DNA of 49,289 nucleotides, taken from positions 1-49,289 of the forward strand of contig NZ_CAAAIA010000014.1 in assembly GCF_900639875.1 (NCBI RefSeq). Reading direction: 5' to 3'. Both the position numbers and the translations under genes were made by a program. Source of the stretch: Legionella impletisoli (lineage in GTDB: Bacteria; Pseudomonadota; Gammaproteobacteria; Legionellales; Legionellaceae). Below the pieces are notes generated by a model. That model was given only the letters and a program-made list of their open reading frames with translations, was not told where the DNA came from and did no database searches. Positions 35,392 to 44,948 of the stretch are shown here, piece after piece; position 1 is the stretch's first letter; every line of letters starts with the position of its first letter.

Positions 35392-36567
35392 ATGAAGTAT
35401 TCCTTCACCATTTTATCCAGCTTAATTTGCTTTAATACGCATGCAAATGTTATTCAGTATTTCACAGGAATTAGTTACGCCAATCCTGCTGAATTGTTTA
35501 AGGTAAAAAATAATGAGCTCATTTTTGGCGGTACTGGATTTGCAACAAACGCACGATTTCAAGGAAACCAGTTCAACTTCAATACATTTCAATATGATAC
35601 AGGGACTTCTTATTCCAAAACGGTAAGTATTCTCCCTTATGGCCGCATTGCAAAGCGTTATAACGGTAATTGGGTCTTTGCGGTAGACGTAACACAACCT
35701 TTTCATTCCAATTTAAATTGGGGAAATAATTCATTTACTCGTTATGCCGCCACGCAAACGTATTTAACCGATGTCGACATTAGCCCTCGAGCTTCTTATC
35801 AATTTAACCCTAAATGGTATGCTGGTGCTGGCTTAAATTTTAATTTCTTAAAAAATAATGAAACGAACTGGGCGCTTCCTTCTGGTCCAACCACATATGC
35901 AAATCTAGTCAATCGAACTTCAGGATTTGGGTTAGGTTTTGATGTAGGTTTATATCATATTATAAACCCCACAAACTTTTTGGGGCTAACCTATTATTCA
36001 TCCATTAAGCAACAAACCAGGGGCACGAGTATTTTTCAAAATAACATCAATACGTCATTGAGTTTTGATTTTCGAATGCCGGCAACCACCATATTAAGCT
36101 ATGTACATTTGTTTAACGAAAAATGGTTAACCAGTTTACAATTATTTTATTCGGAATGGGATGTTAATCAATACGCCATTTTTAGAAATACCAGCGCCCC
36201 ACCACCCTTAGATCAAGATTTTATTTTTACAATGAAATTTCGTAAATCGTTAGCCTTTTTAGCTATCCTTCGGCATCAATTATTTGAAAAAATAGGCATT
36301 ACTGGTGTCGCTATGGTGGACGACGGTCCGGAACGAGATGCTTATAGAACAATTAACTTTCCCGCAGATACGCAATATTTTTTAGGCATTGCAGCGGATT
36401 ATCATCCAACACCTGCCACAACACTGGAGTTGGTCTATGGGTATGGTTTTTCAAATACGAGAATGAATAACCACGTCACGCTTGGCTCGCAACAACTTCC
36501 CTTTACTACCGGAAAAGTTCGTATTTATGCCAATGTGGTAGATTTGAAGTTTAAATTACAAGTTTAG
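35392..36567 (+). CDS. FadL/OmpP1-family outer-membrane protein
   Basis: 391 aa with a signal peptide (residues 1-18, cleavage near HAN). The mature protein is a predicted beta-barrel with alternating polar/hydrophobic strands and many aromatic girdle residues, ending in a strand (VDLKFKLQV) suited to BAM recognition. The N-terminal GISYANPAELFKVKNNELIFGG carries the NPA motif seen near the start of FadL-like long-chain fatty acid and hydrocarbon channels, and the SPRASYQFNPKWYAGAGLNF strands match the family's mid-barrel. Likely job: uptake of a hydrophobic compound. It is a stand-alone gene flanked on both sides by copies of one palindromic repeat. Confidence 0.85.
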   Translation: MKYSFTILSSLICFNTHANVIQYFTGISYANPAELFKVKNNELIFGGTGFATNARFQGNQFNFNTFQYDTGTSYSKTVSILPYGRIAKRYNGNWVFAVDVTQPFHSNLNWGNNSFTRYAATQTYLTDVDISPRASYQFNPKWYAGAGLNFNFLKNNETNWALPSGPTTYANLVNRTSGFGLGFDVGLYHIINPTNFLGLTYYSSIKQQTRGTSIFQNNINTSLSFDFRMPATTILSYVHLFNEKWLTSLQLFYSEWDVNQYAIFRNTSAPPPLDQDFIFTMKFRKSLAFLAILRHQLFEKIGITGVAMVDDGPERDAYRTINFPADTQYFLGIAADYHPTPATTLELVYGYGFSNTRMNNHVTLGSQQLPFTTGKVRIYANVVDLKFKLQV

Positions 36568-36625
36568 GGCTTAGAACATGGCCAAGGCATACTGTGAGCC
36601 AATTAAATCCAAATGCCGTCTTTGA

Positions 36626-36695
36626 GAATGAAGTGAAGCAATCCAGATCGACCTTCGTTATAATTTTGTAATGGATTGCTTCACTTCGTTCGCAA
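36626..36695. repeat. Dispersed palindromic element, copy B, 20-bp arms
   Basis: Arm GAATGAAGTGAAGCAATCCA (36626-36645) pairs with TGGATTGCTTCACTTCGTTC (36672-36691) with one mismatch. It lies between the convergent FadL-like gene (+) and the L,D-transpeptidase gene (-). Shared blocks with copy A at 35243 show that it is one family. Confidence 0.75.
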
Positions 36696-36755
36696 GACAA
36701 TATATTGTTCTATATTTTCATGGTATGCGCTTGCCCTGGAGCTTAGGAATCATTT

Positions 36756-37349
36756 CTATGAAACATAATCTTTATCCCCATCTTCATCCGGATACGATAA
36801 AACAGTAACTTGTGTTCCAATGTCGATGAATTCTTCATTTAACCATTTGGCAGCGCTCGGTAGAACACGGATGCATCCATGACTGGAGTTCGTTGGAGGA
36901 ACTTCATAGGCTGCATGAATTGTGAAGCCACGGTAAAAATACATGCAGTAAGGCATTTTTGCCCCACCTTCGGTTTGAATGGGATACTCACCTGATTTAC
37001 AGTCTATGCCACGTTTGTTATATACCCTAAAGGTGCCCGTTACAGTGCGACATGGTTTATTAATGTCTTCACAAAAGTCTTTGCCGCCTGAGGCACTACC
37101 TGTCATCACACGTTTCCCCTCTATATCATAAGCAGCCCAAGCCGCTGCTTTTGGATCAAAGAAAAATTGCTTTTTCCCTGTAGATTTAATCTCTTTGGGA
37201 AAGTAATTTTTTCCTCGAGTATCTCTGAGATAATGCTTCGTGTGATGAACAATTCCATTATCATCGGTAATGTAGGTTGATTCATCAAATTCGACGCACG
37301 CTGTTAAAGCAAAAGATAATAACAAAACAATACGATATGCCTTGTTCAT
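36756..37349 (-). CDS. L,D-transpeptidase lipoprotein (YkuD domain)
   Basis: 197 aa. The signal ends in a lipobox (LTAC, lipidated Cys18), so it is anchored in a membrane facing the periplasm. The catalytic signature is complete: His145 in TIHAAYE and SHGCIR with nucleophile Cys159 and Arg161. YkuD enzymes make 3-3 peptidoglycan crosslinks or attach proteins to meso-DAP. Four other cysteines (93, 100, 117, 135) may form disulfides. In Legionella such proteins have been grouped with EnhA-type factors; whether this is one is uncertain. It lies 60 nt after ettA on the same strand. Confidence 0.92.
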   Translation of the reverse strand: MNKAYRIVLLLSFALTACVEFDESTYITDDNGIVHHTKHYLRDTRGKNYFPKEIKSTGKKQFFFDPKAAAWAAYDIEGKRVMTGSASGGKDFCEDINKPCRTVTGTFRVYNKRGIDCKSGEYPIQTEGGAKMPYCMYFYRGFTIHAAYEVPPTNSSHGCIRVLPSAAKWLNEEFIDIGTQVTVLSYPDEDGDKDYVS

Positions 37350-37409
37350 GTAAGTAATCCTAAAGTATTTTTAGAGTTTATGCATTTTTCGCCAGATTAA
37401 GGTAAATCA

Positions 37410-39086
37410 CTAGTGTGTTAACCGGCGATATTTAATTCGATGAGGACGGTTGGCCTCATCTCCGAGCCTTCGCTTTCGATCTTCTTCATAATCACGATAA
37501 TTGCCTTCAATAAAAACAACTTCTGAGTCCCCTTCAAAGGCCATTAAATGAGTACAAATGCGATCCAAAAACCAACGATCATGCGAGATAACCACCACAC
37601 ATCCAGGAAAATTAAGAATAGCATCTTCCAGTGCACGCAAGGTTTCGACATCTAAATCATTACTCGGTTCATCAAGCAACAAAACATTCCCGCCACGTTT
37701 TAAGAGCTTTGCTAAATGAACACGATTTCGCTCACCACCGGATAACTGGCCCATTTTTTTCTGTTGATCATTTCCCTTAAAGTTAAAACGACTCACGTAT
37801 GCTCTGGAAGGCATTTGAAATGAACCCACTTGAATCATATCTTGACCATCGGTAATTTCTTCCCAAACGGTTTTATGATCATTGAGATCATCACGCATCT
37901 GATCCACATATGAAAGATTTACCGTATCGCCCATTCTAATTTCGCCGGAATCAGGCTTATCTTGTTGGGTAAGCATTTTTAAAAACGTTGATTTTCCAGC
38001 GCCATTAGGTCCAATAATACCTAATACCCCGCCCTTAGGTAATTTAAAACTGAAATTATCCATCAACAATCGATCGCCAAATCCTTTACAAAGATTAACG
38101 CCTTCGATGACTAAATCACCGAGCCGTTCACCAGGTGGGATATACAACTCATTGGTTTCGTTTCGTTTTTGAAATTCTTTCGAATTTAGCTCTTCGAATC
38201 GCTGAAGCCTTGCTTTATTTTTTGCATGACGGCCTTTAGGTGACGTTCTAACCCATTCAAGCTCGGCTTGAATGGCGCGTTTATGAGAAGCCTGTTGCTT
38301 TTGTTCAGACTCAAGTCGTGCATTTTTCTGTTCAAGCCAAGACGTATAATTACCTTTATAAGGGATCCCTTCGCCGCGATCCAATTCCAAAATCCATTCG
38401 GCTGCGTTATCAAGAAAATAGCGATCGTGTGTTACAGCAACGACGGTACCTTCAAACTCTTCTAAATACCGCTCTAACCAAGCAACGCTCTCAGCATCTA
38501 AATGGTTGGTTGGCTCATCAAGTAATAACATATCAGGGTTGGATAAGAGCAAACGACATAGGGCCACCCGTCGACGCTCTCCGCCGGATAATACCTGGAT
38601 AGGTGTATCCCAATCTGGAAGTCTTAAAGCATCTGCAGCGATTTCAAGCTTACGAGAAAGATCCCAACCACCACCTGCCTCAATTTTATGTTGCAACTCG
38701 CCTTGCTCTTCCAATAAAGTGTTCATTTCTTCATCGCTCATTGGCTCGGCAAAGCGAAGACTGATTTCATCAAATTTCGCCAACAGTTCCTTCATCTCAA
38801 ACACGGCTTCTTCGACCACTTCTCGCACCGTTTTATCTAAATTAATTTCAGGTTCTTGAGCTAAATAACCAATTTTAATTCCTGGCTGTGGCCTTGCCTC
38901 ACCATCAAATTGCGAATCAACGCCTGCCATGATGCGAAGCAGTGTGGATTTTCCTGAACCATTGAGACCTAATACACCAATTTTAGCCCCGGGAAAAAAA
39001 CTTAATGAAATATCTTTTAAGATAAACCGCTGATTATCAACTACTTTGCTCACTCGATTCATCGTATAAATGTATTGCGATGCCAT
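37410..39086 (-). CDS. ettA: Energy-dependent translational throttle protein EttA (ABC-F)
   Basis: 558 aa, close to E. coli EttA. It is a tandem-ATPase ABC-F protein that binds the ribosomal E site and couples translation start to the ATP/ADP ratio. Walker A sites are GLNGSGKST (about residues 39-47) and GPNGAGKST (about 358-366); signature motifs LSGGERRRVALCR and LSGGERNRVHLAK; Walker B LLLDEPTNHLD and LLLDEPSNDLD. The Arm region in domain 1 (about 95-140) and the charged linker with RHAKNKARLQRF (about 280-292) are typical. ATG start with MASQYIYTM. It follows tdh by 40 nt on the same strand and could share the kbl-tdh transcript. Confidence 0.96.
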   Translation of the reverse strand: MASQYIYTMNRVSKVVDNQRFILKDISLSFFPGAKIGVLGLNGSGKSTLLRIMAGVDSQFDGEARPQPGIKIGYLAQEPEINLDKTVREVVEEAVFEMKELLAKFDEISLRFAEPMSDEEMNTLLEEQGELQHKIEAGGGWDLSRKLEIAADALRLPDWDTPIQVLSGGERRRVALCRLLLSNPDMLLLDEPTNHLDAESVAWLERYLEEFEGTVVAVTHDRYFLDNAAEWILELDRGEGIPYKGNYTSWLEQKNARLESEQKQQASHKRAIQAELEWVRTSPKGRHAKNKARLQRFEELNSKEFQKRNETNELYIPPGERLGDLVIEGVNLCKGFGDRLLMDNFSFKLPKGGVLGIIGPNGAGKSTFLKMLTQQDKPDSGEIRMGDTVNLSYVDQMRDDLNDHKTVWEEITDGQDMIQVGSFQMPSRAYVSRFNFKGNDQQKKMGQLSGGERNRVHLAKLLKRGGNVLLLDEPSNDLDVETLRALEDAILNFPGCVVVISHDRWFLDRICTHLMAFEGDSEVVFIEGNYRDYEEDRKRRLGDEANRPHRIKYRRLTH

Positions 39087-39126
39087 TAAAACCTCTTAGT
39101 TTAAACACTTAATGCTTTGGAACACT

Positions 39127-40152
39127 TTAATTCCAATTTAAAATAACTTTTCCTGAATGACCTGAGGCCATAATCTGAAAAGCAGCCTGATATTCGGATA
39201 CTGGATAATGATGAGTAATAACCGGTGTAATATCTAAGCCACTTTGTAGCATAGAAATCATTTTATACCAGGTTTCAAACATTTCACGGCCATAAATGCC
39301 TTTGATAACCAGCCCCTTGAAAATCACATCATTCCAATCAATAAATGTTTCTTGCGGCGGAATGCCTAATAGCGCAATACTTCCACCGTGATTCATGGAT
39401 TTGATCATATCATTAAATGCCATCGGGTTTCCTGACATTTCCAAACCCACATCAAATCCTTCCGTCATGCCGAGCTCTTGCATGACATCGCGAAGTGACT
39501 CGTATTTAACGTTAACTGCTTTGCTTACGCCCATTTTTCGTGCTAAATCCAAGCGATAATCATTGACATCTGTAATCACCACATGACGTGCACCAATGTG
39601 GCGAACAATAGCTGCGGCCATAATTCCTATAGGACCTGCTCCTGTGATAAGCACGTCTTCGCCAACCACATTAAAGGCCAATGCACAATGCGTGGCGTTA
39701 CCTAATGGGTCCATCACAGCAGCTTGGTCATCTGTAATGTTATCAGGCAATGCCAATACATTACTGGCAGGCAATGCTAAATACTCACCAAAACATCCAG
39801 GGCGATTGACGCCAACGCCTAAAGTATTTCGGCATAAATGACGTTTTCCGGCGCGGCAATTACGGCACATACCGCACGTAATATGCCCTTCTCCAGAAAC
39901 GCGCTGCCCAACTTTCAGGCCACGAACTTCTTTCCCTAACTCGACAATTTCACCATAAAATTCATGCCCTACCGTCATTGGAACAGGTATGGTGGCTTGC
40001 GCCCAATCATCCCAGGAATAAATATGAATATCCGTTCCACAAATGGCGGTTTTTTTAATTTTAATTAAAACATCATTCACACCAAAATCAGGAACAGAAA
40101 CATCTTCCATCCAAATACCAGGTTCTTGTTTAGACTTAACTAATGCTTTCAT
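39127..40152 (-). CDS. tdh: L-threonine 3-dehydrogenase
   Basis: 341 aa, zinc medium-chain dehydrogenase oxidising threonine to 2-amino-3-oxobutyrate with NAD. The catalytic zinc site is Cys38 in [14 protein letters not shown] and the GHEFYGEI His-Glu pair (near 63-64). Structural zinc cysteines are [15 protein letters not shown] (about 93-107). The Rossmann motif is GAGPIGIM (about 170-177). The WDDWAQ stretch is typical of Tdh as opposed to other alcohol dehydrogenases. It starts 23 nt after the kbl stop, forming the classical kbl-tdh operon. Confidence 0.98.
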   Translation of the reverse strand: MKALVKSKQEPGIWMEDVSVPDFGVNDVLIKIKKTAICGTDIHIYSWDDWAQATIPVPMTVGHEFYGEIVELGKEVRGLKVGQRVSGEGHITCGMCRNCRAGKRHLCRNTLGVGVNRPGCFGEYLALPASNVLALPDNITDDQAAVMDPLGNATHCALAFNVVGEDVLITGAGPIGIMAAAIVRHIGARHVVITDVNDYRLDLARKMGVSKAVNVKYESLRDVMQELGMTEGFDVGLEMSGNPMAFNDMIKSMNHGGSIALLGIPPQETFIDWNDVIFKGLVIKGIYGREMFETWYKMISMLQSGLDITPVITHHYPVSEYQAAFQIMASGHSGKVILNWN

Positions 40153-40175
40153 ACCTGCCTCTTGAATTGTAAAAT

Positions 40176-41360
40176 TTAAATTACTTCGAGCTTTTTACCT
40201 ATTTTTTCAAACGCATTTAAAGCGTTATCTAAATGGTGTTTGTCTAATGCAGCAGACATTTGCGTACGAATGCGCGCTTTCCCTTTTGGCACAACAGGAA
40301 AAGAAAACCCAACCACATAGACTCCTTCTAATAATAATTGATTGGCCATTTGATTAGCTAAAACGGCATCACCTAACATCACGGGAATAATCGGGTGCTC
40401 TCCTGGAACTAAATGAAAGCCCAACTGGGTTAAACCCTCACGAAAGTAGTGGCTATTAAGTTTTAGTTTTGTCATCAACTCAGTACTCTCTTCAAGTAAA
40501 TCCAGTACGGCAATCGACGTTTTAGCAATGACGGGCGCAAGGGTATTGGAAAATAAATAAGGACGAGAACGTTGCCTTAACCATTCCACCACCACGCGGC
40601 TTGAGGCAGTGTACCCACCCGACGCACCTCCTAAAGCCTTCCCTAAGGTCCCAGTTAAAATATCAACTCTATCACAAACCCCAAAGTGTTCGGGTGTGCC
40701 TCGACCATTTTCTCCAATAAACCCTACCGCATGAGAGTCATCTACCATCACCATGGCATCATGTTTTTCAGCCAGTTCACAAATAGCAGGTAAATTGGCT
40801 AATATTCCATCCATTGAAAAAACGCCGTCCGTGGCAATGAGACGAAATCGAGCTGATTTAGCTTCAATAAGTTTTGCCTCTAAATCTCTCATATTGTTAT
40901 TCGCATAGCGATAACGAGCCGCTTTGCATAAACGGACACCATCGATGATGCTTGCGTGGTTTAATTCATCGCTAATGATGGCATCTTCAGGCCCTAATAA
41001 CGTTTCAAATAAGCCAGTATTGGCATCAAAACAGGAGGAATATAAGATCGAATCTTCTTTGCCTAAAAACTGACTTATTTTGTATTCGAGTTCTTTGTGG
41101 GGCGTTTGTGTCCCACAAATGAATCTTACCGAGGCCATCCCATAGCCATATTCTTCTAAAGCTTTTTGACCCTCTGTGATTAACTTAGGATGATTCGCCA
41201 AACCTAAATAATTATTGGCACAAAGGTTTATTACTTCTTCATGATTAACGTGAACTTCAGCTTGCTGCTGGCCCGTTATGACACGCTCTGATTTAAATAA
41301 GCCCTCATTTTTAAGCGTATCCAATTCGGCTAATAAATAATCCGTAAAACGGTCCGGCAC
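40176..41360 (-). CDS. kbl: Glycine C-acetyltransferase (2-amino-3-ketobutyrate CoA ligase)
   Basis: 394 aa, PLP enzyme of the alpha-oxoamine synthase family. It splits 2-amino-3-oxobutyrate with CoA into glycine and acetyl-CoA, taking the product of Tdh. Motifs are [12 protein letters not shown] (about residues 43-54), [11 protein letters not shown] (about 130-140), [10 protein letters not shown] (about 206-215) and the PLP-lysine loop [12 protein letters not shown] (Lys near 243). First gene of kbl-tdh. The region upstream (41361-41886) holds a dispersed repeat copy. With glyA it lets the cell live on threonine. Confidence 0.98.
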   Translation of the reverse strand: MPDRFTDYLLAELDTLKNEGLFKSERVITGQQQAEVHVNHEEVINLCANNYLGLANHPKLITEGQKALEEYGYGMASVRFICGTQTPHKELEYKISQFLGKEDSILYSSCFDANTGLFETLLGPEDAIISDELNHASIIDGVRLCKAARYRYANNNMRDLEAKLIEAKSARFRLIATDGVFSMDGILANLPAICELAEKHDAMVMVDDSHAVGFIGENGRGTPEHFGVCDRVDILTGTLGKALGGASGGYTASSRVVVEWLRQRSRPYLFSNTLAPVIAKTSIAVLDLLEESTELMTKLKLNSHYFREGLTQLGFHLVPGEHPIIPVMLGDAVLANQMANQLLLEGVYVVGFSFPVVPKGKARIRTQMSAALDKHHLDNALNAFEKIGKKLEVI

Positions 41361-41470
41361 GTTTGCTCTCCTTTAAGTTTTATAAATTTAGCGATAATAT
41401 CAAATTTTAAACAGTGTGGAAATGTCTCTTATATTTTGCAAAAAGCGATAATTAACGTCAGCTCAATAGA

Positions 41471-41585
41471 AAAAGTTATTGATGACTTTTATGCCGCTAA
41501 ATGAATGCTATCTCGTACAAAATAAGCCCGTTGATACCAGCAACATTAGAATTTTGCTGGTACCAACGCACATTAATTATTAGAA
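41471..41585. repeat. Dispersed intergenic element, copy 2, with hairpin
   Basis: The order is the same as copy 1 at 20468: an imperfect palindrome ending GATGACTTTT (41471-41490), GCCGCTAAA..AATG.TATC.CGTA, AAAATAAG, then a hairpin GTTGATACCAGCAA (41530-41543) / TTGCTGGTACCAAC (41554-41567). The hairpin stem differs from copy 1 at several positions but still pairs. It lies in the 526-bp gap upstream of kbl and pcm. Confidence 0.65.
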
Positions 41586-41618
41586 TGCTTACTACACTAG
41601 TAGCGAGCAATGTTTTAT

Positions 41619-41846
41619 TTAATTCATTGCCTGTCGCACCTTCCCAGAAATCTTGCTAAAATCAACCCATCGATTTAACCTAAATTCAGCAGTTGAATCA
41701 TCACAAGCGAAGCTAATGTGCTGAAGATTCAAGCGATTTATGATATTTTTTATTGAAGACGTATCCCCCATACGGTGAAAGAAAAAATAGCGAAAATCGC
41801 TTGAAGATTCACTGCAGTAGCTGTTCGAGGTAGATTCAACTGCCAA
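41619..41846 (-). CDS. Doubtful small ORF, 75 codons
   Basis: The frame encodes a Ser/Asn/Phe-rich peptide without recognisable motif. It starts at a TTG with no good ribosome site, and the first ATG is 25 codons in. It could be a small gene, a decayed fragment, or chance. Kept because the rest of the 526-bp gap between kbl and pcm is otherwise empty apart from the repeat at 41471 and a palindrome at 41849. Confidence 0.2.
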   Translation of the reverse strand: MAVESTSNSYCSESSSDFRYFFFHRMGDTSSIKNIINRLNLQHISFACDDSTAEFRLNRWVDFSKISGKVRQAMN

Positions 41847-41886
41847 ATTTAGGTTAACCTAAGTTATTAATCCTTTGGTGAAGTCA

Positions 41887-42540
41887 ATGAGTACCCATAA
41901 AGAATGCATCAATATGATAAAACAACAATTACGTACTGGCGACGTACTTGATGAGACTATTTTAAGTTTATACAAAACCATCCCAAGAATTGATTTTGTT
42001 CCTGAAGAATATAAACATTTCGCTTACTCCGATATGCGCATTAAACTTGCACACAATCAAAGAATGATGACTCCTCTTGAAGAAGCCAGTCTATTACAAG
42101 CGCTTAAATTGAACGGAACTGAAGTGGTCCTTGAGGTAGGCACAGGAACTGGATTTCTAACGGCTTTGTTAAGTCGTTTAAGCAAAAAAGTTATCAGTGT
42201 GGATTATTTTTCTGATTTTACAGCCCATGCTAGAAAACAACTCGAAGCGCACCAATGTCAAAATATTGAATTGATTACAGGTGACGGCTGTCGAGGCTGG
42301 TTAGACAAAGCACCTTATGATGTAATGGTATTCACTGGTGCCATTGATCAAATCACTGAGACACATCGACTGCAGCTTTTACCTGGCGGTCAAATGTTTG
42401 TTATCGTGGGAAGTGCTCCCGTCATGCAAGGACAATTGCATCGTTTAGATCATGATGGTAATTGGGAAGCCGAATTAATTTTTGAAACCTGTACACCACC
42501 CTTGATTGATAAATTAAAACCGAAAGAATTTGTGTTTTAG
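41887..42540 (+). CDS. pcm: Protein-L-isoaspartate O-methyltransferase-like protein
   Basis: About 217 aa. PCMT enzymes use S-adenosylmethionine to methylate isoaspartyl residues and start repair of aged proteins. Visible are the QLRTGDVLDETIL start, PRIDFVPEEYKHFAYSD (about residues 34-50), the NQRMMTPLEEASLL segment, where PCMTs have G..is.P..va.m, and the SAM motif LEVGTGTGFLTALL (about 86-99). The family's usual GYQTAV wording is altered, as in the diverged PCMT-like proteins next to tolC, so enzyme activity is not certain. The ATG at 41887 is preferred over a TTG four codons upstream (GGTGA precedes the ATG). It ends 11 nt before tolC, likely one operon. Confidence 0.85.
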   Translation: MSTHKECINMIKQQLRTGDVLDETILSLYKTIPRIDFVPEEYKHFAYSDMRIKLAHNQRMMTPLEEASLLQALKLNGTEVVLEVGTGTGFLTALLSRLSKKVISVDYFSDFTAHARKQLEAHQCQNIELITGDGCRGWLDKAPYDVMVFTGAIDQITETHRLQLLPGGQMFVIVGSAPVMQGQLHRLDHDGNWEAELIFETCTPPLIDKLKPKEFVF

Positions 42541-42551
42541 GACTCAGGTGA

Positions 42552-43940
42552 ATGAAAAAAACGCTTTTGTGTTTGTTGCTAAGCTCAGGATTGTTTTCTA
42601 ACGTATTTGCTACTGATCTAATGGATGTTTATCAGCAGGCCTTAGAAAATGATCCAACGTTCAAAGCAGCCTACAGTACATTTATGTCAAACACAGAGCT
42701 ACTTCCTCAAGCTCGTTCCGGGCTTTTGCCACAATTATCAGCTTCTGGGCAAGTCAGTCGAAACGATATCAATGTTCGTGCTGGAAATTTTAGCTCGGAG
42801 CAAACTTACAATAGCCATATGTGGCAGCTTACCGCATCTCAAGCGATTTTCAACTACAAAACCTGGTCACAAGTCCAACAAGCAAAAGCATCCGTTAAAG
42901 CCGCACATGCAACATTTAACAGCGCAGCTCAAGATTTAATTCTTAGGACGGCTACAGCCTATTTCGATGTTTTATTTGCAAGAGACACACTTAATTTTGC
43001 CGAAGCCAAACTAAGAGCGAATAAACGACAATTAGAGCAAGCACAACAACGATTTAATGTGGGTTTAGATGCCATTACTTCAGTGTATGAGGCCAAAGCA
43101 GCTTATGATCAATCCATCGCAGAAGTGATTTCTGCCAAAAACAATCAGGTGAATCAAAGCGAAAATCTTCGTAAATTAACCAATTATGTATATGAGGAAT
43201 TAGCCCCACTAAGAAATAGCCGCGTTCCTCTTATTTCTCCTGAACCCAACGATGTAAATGAATGGATTGCAACCGGTTTAAAGCAAAACTATAATTTATT
43301 AGCATCAAAGTATTCCTTACAGGCTGCCCGGGAAAACGTAAAAGCATTGAGTGCTGGAAATTGGCCAACGTTATCTCTTCAAGGAAACAGCAGCAGAACA
43401 TACAACACCGGTTCCTCAAGCAACTTTTTCGTTCCTGCATCACAACAAACATCCTCAGTTGCCTTAGCTCTAAATCTACCTTTTTATCAAGGGGGTCTCG
43501 TGCAGTCCCAAACGCGTCAAGCGCAATTTGACTTTCAAACTGCGAGTGAGCAGCTTGAGCGAACCTATCGTGATGTGGCGGTTAATAGCCAAATTGCCTT
43601 CAATACGATTATCGATGGGATCAGCAAAGTTAAAGCAGACCGTCAAACCATTGTTTCTCAAAAGAACTCTCTCGAAAGCACAGAAGCTCAATTTGAAGTT
43701 GGAACCCGAACCATGGTGGATGTGGTAACTGCTCAACAACGTCTTTTTGAAGCCCAAGAGCAGCTAGCACGTGATCAGTACGGGTTTATCAAAGCCATTC
43801 TTCATTTAAAATACTTAGCCGGAACGCTGAACGTAGATGATCTCGCTGAAGTCAATTCCTGGCTAAACACCAGGCGAATTAATAGCTTACCTTTGCAACC
43901 TAAAGTCCCGAACAAAACATGCATCGTAAAATCAGCCTGA
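42552..43940 (+). CDS. tolC: Outer-membrane efflux channel TolC
   Basis: 462 aa with a signal peptide (residues 1-20, VFA-TDL). It shows the internal duplication of the OEP family: two repeats, each with a long coiled-coil hairpin and beta-strands. Seen features are DLMDVYQQALENDPTFKAA, LPQLSASGQ, the RTATAYFDVLFARDTL helix and, in the second half, LNLPFYQGGLVQSQTRQAQ and EVGTRTMVDVVTAQQRLFEAQ. It forms a trimer that serves RND pumps and type I secretion. No pump gene is adjacent; the RND pair at 21.6-26 kb lacks its own channel and may use this one. Co-transcribed with the pcm-like gene. Confidence 0.96.
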   Translation: MKKTLLCLLLSSGLFSNVFATDLMDVYQQALENDPTFKAAYSTFMSNTELLPQARSGLLPQLSASGQVSRNDINVRAGNFSSEQTYNSHMWQLTASQAIFNYKTWSQVQQAKASVKAAHATFNSAAQDLILRTATAYFDVLFARDTLNFAEAKLRANKRQLEQAQQRFNVGLDAITSVYEAKAAYDQSIAEVISAKNNQVNQSENLRKLTNYVYEELAPLRNSRVPLISPEPNDVNEWIATGLKQNYNLLASKYSLQAARENVKALSAGNWPTLSLQGNSSRTYNTGSSSNFFVPASQQTSSVALALNLPFYQGGLVQSQTRQAQFDFQTASEQLERTYRDVAVNSQIAFNTIIDGISKVKADRQTIVSQKNSLESTEAQFEVGTRTMVDVVTAQQRLFEAQEQLARDQYGFIKAILHLKYLAGTLNVDDLAEVNSWLNTRRINSLPLQPKVPNKTCIVKSA

Positions 43941-44001
43941 TCTGGCTATTCGCAAGAATTATGTTAATATTGCGCGAATTTATAGCAATTAACAGGGTAA
44001 T

Positions 44002-44835
44002 ATGGCTACGACATCCTCTGCAGTAGAAAAAAAATTATTACATTACACCGGAAAAGCCATCGCCGATTTTAATATGATTCAGCGTAATGATCGTGTCATG
44101 GTTTGTTTATCCGGTGGTAAAGACTCTTTCACCTTGCTCACCTTGCTCCATGCGTTACGAGTTCGTTCCAATTTTAAATTCGAATTATTCGCTTTTACCT
44201 TAGATCAAGCTCAACCTGGTTGGGATGATCGTGCATTGCGCACCTGGCTAGCTGAACGGTCTATTCCTCATGAAATTCTTACCCGAGACACTTATAGTAT
44301 TGTTAAAGAAAAAATACCCGAAGGTAAAACCTACTGCTCATTATGCTCAAGATTAAGGCGAGGTATTATTTACCGTTATGCTGAAGAACATGGATTTAAT
44401 AAAATTGCACTAGGCCATCATCGCGATGATTTAATTCGGACCTTAATGATGTCCATTCTCTACAACGGCGATATCCGATCGATGCCTCCTAAATTGCTGA
44501 GCGATAATAAAAAACATATTGTGATAAGACCGCTGTGTTATGTTCAAGAAAATGACATCATTCAATACGCGAAAGAACAAGATTTTCCTATTATTCCTTG
44601 CAATTTATGTGGATCACAGGAAAACTTAGCAAGAAAAAAGGTTGGTCGCCTAATTGAATCTCTTGCTGAAGAAAATCCTAAAGTTCCCAGCAATATTCTT
44701 CATGCTCTGCAAAGTTTAAAACCCAGCCAATTAATGGATCAAACGCATTGGAATTTTAAACACTTAGAAGATGAGCTCCAAGGCCATTCAAACGATGAAG
44801 AAATTCAGGAATTTTCTGAGCAAGAATCGTGTTAA
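44002..44835 (+). CDS. ttcA: tRNA 2-thiocytidine(32) synthetase TtcA
   Basis: 277 aa. TtcA is an ATP-dependent [4Fe-4S] enzyme that thiolates C32 of some tRNAs. The PP-loop is CLSGGKDS (residues 35-42). Cluster cysteines are Cys112 and Cys115 ([11 protein letters not shown]) and Cys203 or Cys200 (PCNLCGSQ). The GHHRDD motif (138-143) is also typical. The acidic C-terminal tail (residues 245-277) is variable in the family. ATG start, 61 nt after tolC, probably with its own promoter. Motifs complete, so likely active. Confidence 0.97.
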   Translation: MATTSSAVEKKLLHYTGKAIADFNMIQRNDRVMVCLSGGKDSFTLLTLLHALRVRSNFKFELFAFTLDQAQPGWDDRALRTWLAERSIPHEILTRDTYSIVKEKIPEGKTYCSLCSRLRRGIIYRYAEEHGFNKIALGHHRDDLIRTLMMSILYNGDIRSMPPKLLSDNKKHIVIRPLCYVQENDIIQYAKEQDFPIIPCNLCGSQENLARKKVGRLIESLAEENPKVPSNILHALQSLKPSQLMDQTHWNFKHLEDELQGHSNDEEIQEFSEQESC

Positions 44836-44887
44836 ATAGGAATGAGTGTTTCTTGAAAGATAAAATAAGTAATCAGAGCCGTTTCTG

Positions 44888-44916
44888 TTAACAATTAACC
44901 TCACTTAGTATAGAAT
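44888..44916 (+). promoter_or_regulatory. Possible sigma-70 promoter of the SulP-carbonic anhydrase gene
   Basis: TTAACA (44888-44893), 17-base spacer, TAGAAT (44911-44916), about 33 bases before the ATG. The -35 lies inside the palindrome GTTAACAATTAAC. A TATAAT at 44925-44930 is a rival -10 with worse spacing. Confidence 0.4.
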
Positions 44917-44948
44917 ACTGAGTCTATAATCTACAAGATAGCCATTGA

